Source of the DNA: an uncultured Flavobacteriaceae bacterium
GTDB lineage: Bacteria > Bacteroidota > Bacteroidia > Flavobacteriales > Flavobacteriaceae
Length of the DNA: 33,261 nt
Reading direction: 5' to 3'
Assembly (NCBI GenBank): GCA_913061125.1
Contig: CAJXUB010000021.1
Coordinates: 1-33,261 of the forward strand
Positions within the stretch are counted from its first letter, which is position 1. The number at the start of each line of letters is the position of its first letter. Below are positions 31,492 through 33,261 of this stretch, in pieces. Made by a program: the position numbers and the translations under genes. The notes beneath the pieces were generated by a model that made no database searches, was not told the origin of the DNA, and saw only the letters and a list, made by a program, of their open reading frames with translations.

Positions 31492-31650
31492 GCTTTAAAA
31501 ATTAATAAATATTATTATAAAACACCCAAAACTGCCCGGTTGTGGTTTACCTAAAATCTCAAACAAAAAGTGGTATCTAATTGATACTAAGCAGGTTACC
31601 ACAGCTGAAGAACAGATTTGGGGTTCTATTTCATCTCAACGGCACAAAAA
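31492..31650 (+). repeat. Copy 2 of the 159-nt intergenic structured repeat
   Basis: Aligned position by position with 5112-5270 (offset 26380). P1 is at 31537-31546 and 31598-31607, P2 at 31572-31577 and 31583-31588, P3 at 31609-31613 and 31623-31627. One P1 difference (T at 5225, C at 31605) changes a G-U pair into G-C, so pairing is kept. It adds an inner ACCT/AGGT pairing not complete in copy 1. Unlike copy 1, no terminator hairpin follows it, only a short A-run and CCGACC. It sits between the sucD terminator and the fabG promoter. Confidence 0.85.
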
Positions 31651-31695
31651 ACCGACCGAATATATGGGAACTATACCATATTTCTTAGATAAGAA

Positions 31696-31725
31696 TTGAA
31701 TATAATAGTGGATTGATTATCTTTG
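31696..31725 (+). promoter_or_regulatory. Promoter of fabG
   Basis: -33 TTG at 31696-31698, a 19-nt spacer and -7 TATCTTTG at 31718-31725, a full consensus match. The fabG ATG follows 27 nt later. Confidence 0.75.
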
Positions 31726-31752
31726 CATGAAAACTAAACCAACATATTAATT

Positions 31753-32499
31753 ATGAAATTATTAGAAGGAAAAACGGCCATAATAACCGGCGCGAGTCGA
31801 GGCATAGGGAAGGGGATTGCGACCGTTTTTGCCCTGCACGGGGCCAACGTAGCATTCACTTACAGTTCGTCCGCAGAAGCGGCCAAAGCCCTAGAAAATG
31901 AACTTCAAAAGTTTGGGGTCACCGTCAAAGCCTACCAAAGCAATGCCGCCAATTTTGAAGCCGCTCAACAGCTTGTGACAGATGTTTTAAACGATTTTAA
32001 ACGCATCGATATTTTAGTCAACAATGCCGGAATTACCAAAGATAACCTTCTGATGCGTATGGGAGAAGAGGATTTTGATCGGGTCATTGAAGTCAATCTA
32101 AAATCGGTCTTTAACATGACCAAAGCCGTCCAGCGTACCATGCTAAAACAGCATCAGGGATCCATCATCAACATGAGTTCTGTGGTGGGGGTTAAAGGCA
32201 ATGCAGGACAAACCAATTATGCGGCGTCCAAAGCAGGAATTATTGGATTTTCTAAATCCGTAGCGCTTGAGTTGGGCTCTCGCAACATTCGAAGCAATGT
32301 CATAGCTCCGGGCTTTATTGAAACCGAAATGACCGCCAAACTCGACGACGCTACAGTGGAGCAATGGCGTGCCGGCATCCCTTTAAAACGCGGGGGCTCT
32401 CCAGAGGATATTGCCAACGCTTGTGTTTTTTTGGCTAGCGATTTATCGGCCTACATTACCGGGCAAACTCTCCACGTCGATGGGGGTATGCTGACCTAA
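31753..32499 (+). CDS. fabG: 3-oxoacyl-ACP reductase
   Basis: 248 residues, a classical short-chain dehydrogenase. NADP-binding TGASRGIGKGIA (12-23), NNAG (90-93), N115, catalytic Ser143 (NMSSVVG), Tyr156 and Lys160 (YAASK), and the C-terminal PEDIANACVFLASDLSAYITGQTLHVDGGM. It reduces 3-oxoacyl-ACP in each round of fatty acid synthesis. The sequence fits FabG closely, although short-chain dehydrogenases of other function can look similar. It stands apart from other fab genes. The next gene starts 26 nt downstream and is probably co-transcribed. Confidence 0.92.
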   Translation: MKLLEGKTAIITGASRGIGKGIATVFALHGANVAFTYSSSAEAAKALENELQKFGVTVKAYQSNAANFEAAQQLVTDVLNDFKRIDILVNNAGITKDNLLMRMGEEDFDRVIEVNLKSVFNMTKAVQRTMLKQHQGSIINMSSVVGVKGNAGQTNYAASKAGIIGFSKSVALELGSRNIRSNVIAPGFIETEMTAKLDDATVEQWRAGIPLKRGGSPEDIANACVFLASDLSAYITGQTLHVDGGMLT

Positions 32500-32525
32500 T
32501 TTTTCGGCATTTAAATTTTTTCACA

Positions 32526-33261
32526 ATGGGTATAACGTCGCCTTTAGGGATTTACATTTTAGGCTCGTTTTTGACAGCGCTCCTCGTAGCGCTTTTTCAA
32601 TACCGCCCATGGCAGACCAACGCTCGTTACCGTTGGGTTTTAACTCTTTGTAGGGCACTCTCGTTGGCTTCCCTGGTTTTGTTGTTGGTGAATCCAAAAA
32701 CGGTTTCAAAAACAACCGTGGTGGTTCCACCCAAATTGTCCATTTTGTTGGATAATTCTCAGTCCATTAAACACCTCAACAAAGCCGAAACAATGGTCGC
32801 TTCGGCCAACCGCCTAAAAAACCACCCGGCGCTTAATCAAAAATTTGACCTCCAAACCTACAGTTTTGGAGCTGCCTTGTCCCTGAGCGATTCTCTGGAT
32901 TTTACAGCCAAACAGTCCAACATCGGAGGGAGTTTACAAGCTCTAAATGCCATCACAACCGACGAAGGGTCTGCGGTGGTGTTGTTATCCGACGGCAACC
33001 AAACTGTGGGGCCATCTTTTGTCCATTATACCGACGAGAATGGCGCGTCGGTTTATCCACTAGTTTTGGGCGATTCTGTTCAGTACATGGATTTGAGTGT
33101 TAAACAAATTAATGTTAATTCGTTTACCTTTTTGGGCAATGAATTCCCGGTAGAATTGGTGCTTAACTACAAAGGAAATTCGACCGTCAAAACCCAATTG
33201 AAGATCCTGTCGGGGACGAGCATAATCTACAGCAAACCTTTGACGTTTTCTGCCGACAAAC
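32526..33261 (+). CDS. VWA-type membrane protein, N-terminal part (3' truncated by window edge)
   Basis: An open frame from ATG 32526 to the window edge, 245 codons. Two hydrophobic segments at the N-terminus, about 6-22 (LGIYILGSFLTALLVAL) and 38-56 (VLTLCRALSLASLVLLLVN), then a region like a von Willebrand A domain: ILLDNSQSI supplies the metal-site DxSxS, and VVLLSDGNQT is the strand near the second site. After about residue 175 comes a different beta-type region. Proteins of this layout, with a putative extracytoplasmic VWA and membrane anchor, are found next to fabG in flavobacteria as far as I recall. Function unknown; BatA-like or glutamine-amidotransferase-like VWA proteins are relatives. 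Confidence 0.8.
   Translation, partial: MGITSPLGIYILGSFLTALLVALFQYRPWQTNARYRWVLTLCRALSLASLVLLLVNPKTVSKTTVVVPPKLSILLDNSQSIKHLNKAETMVASANRLKNHPALNQKFDLQTYSFGAALSLSDSLDFTAKQSNIGGSLQALNAITTDEGSAVVLLSDGNQTVGPSFVHYTDENGASVYPLVLGDSVQYMDLSVKQINVNSFTFLGNEFPVELVLNYKGNSTVKTQLKILSGTSIIYSKPLTFSADK

Noticed and set aside
1-33261. CRISPR array, tRNA or rRNA genes, integrase or transposase
   Set aside because: No regularly spaced repeats, no cloverleaf or rRNA-like sequence, and no recombinase motifs were seen on either strand.

Overview
The window is chromosomal DNA from a member of the Bacteroidota, most likely a marine-type Flavobacteriaceae. The signs are a fused LpxC-FabZ, the type IX secretion regulator PorX, a SusC-like TonB receptor with an N-terminal carboxypeptidase-like domain, several small families typical of flavobacteria, little Shine-Dalgarno sequence, and repeated upstream matches to the Bacteroidota promoter (-33 TTG, -7 TAnnTTTG). 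It is gene-dense, with no tRNA, rRNA, CRISPR array, insertion sequence or integrase visible.

Layout. 1-531: 3' end of msrA plus an overlapping small membrane protein (+). 562-5081 (-): an apparent operon of DUF937 protein, DUF6787-like membrane protein, His/Cys-rich exported protein, TonB-dependent receptor and surface lipoprotein, which looks like an uptake system, possibly for a metal. 5112-5295: copy 1 of a structured repeat plus a terminator. 5355-6167 (-): an exported phage-tail-collar-like protein. 6281-9448 (-): serA, serC and a LuxC-type acyl-CoA reductase, divergent from a two-cluster ferredoxin (9519, +). 9951-15685 (+): ychF, parE, parC. 15682-16469 (-): a small probable lipoprotein and an XRE regulator. 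16750-18467 (+): M14 carboxypeptidase and Lrp/AsnC regulator. 18451-19536 (-): aroB. 19609-20784 (+): proline dehydrogenase. 20781-24386 (-): DUF4258-type protein, alanine dehydrogenase, tsaE, porX. 24486-30474 (+): HD phosphohydrolase, lpxD, lpxC-fabZ, lpxA, efp, second lpxD-like gene; then sucD with a terminator. 31492-31650: repeat copy 2. 31753-33261 (+): fabG and the start of a VWA-type membrane protein that runs off the end.

How the genes work together. The lpx cluster supplies the first lipid A steps (LpxA, LpxC, LpxD), with FabZ fused to LpxC and an additional LpxD-like acyltransferase. serA and serC give two steps of serine synthesis. The TonB receptor and lipoprotein form an outer-membrane import pair. 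parE and parC encode topoisomerase IV. The rest is mostly core metabolism and regulation.

Most worth a second look: (1) a 159-nt intergenic element in two copies about 26 kb apart, about 90% identical, able to fold into a conserved structure with a G-U to G-C change; (2) a set of TTTACA-N2-TGTAAA operators around the XRE gene, one lying on the XRE gene's own -7 box, which implies autoregulation and shared control of the M14 peptidase; (3) the collar-like gene and repeat copy 1 placed inside an otherwise conserved-looking serC-serA-DUF937 run; (4) back-to-back divergent promoters for the acyl-CoA reductase and ferredoxin. Gene-free stretches near 300 bases are 5082-5354 (repeat, terminator), 16470-16749 (operators, promoters) and 31409-31752 (terminator, repeat, fabG promoter).
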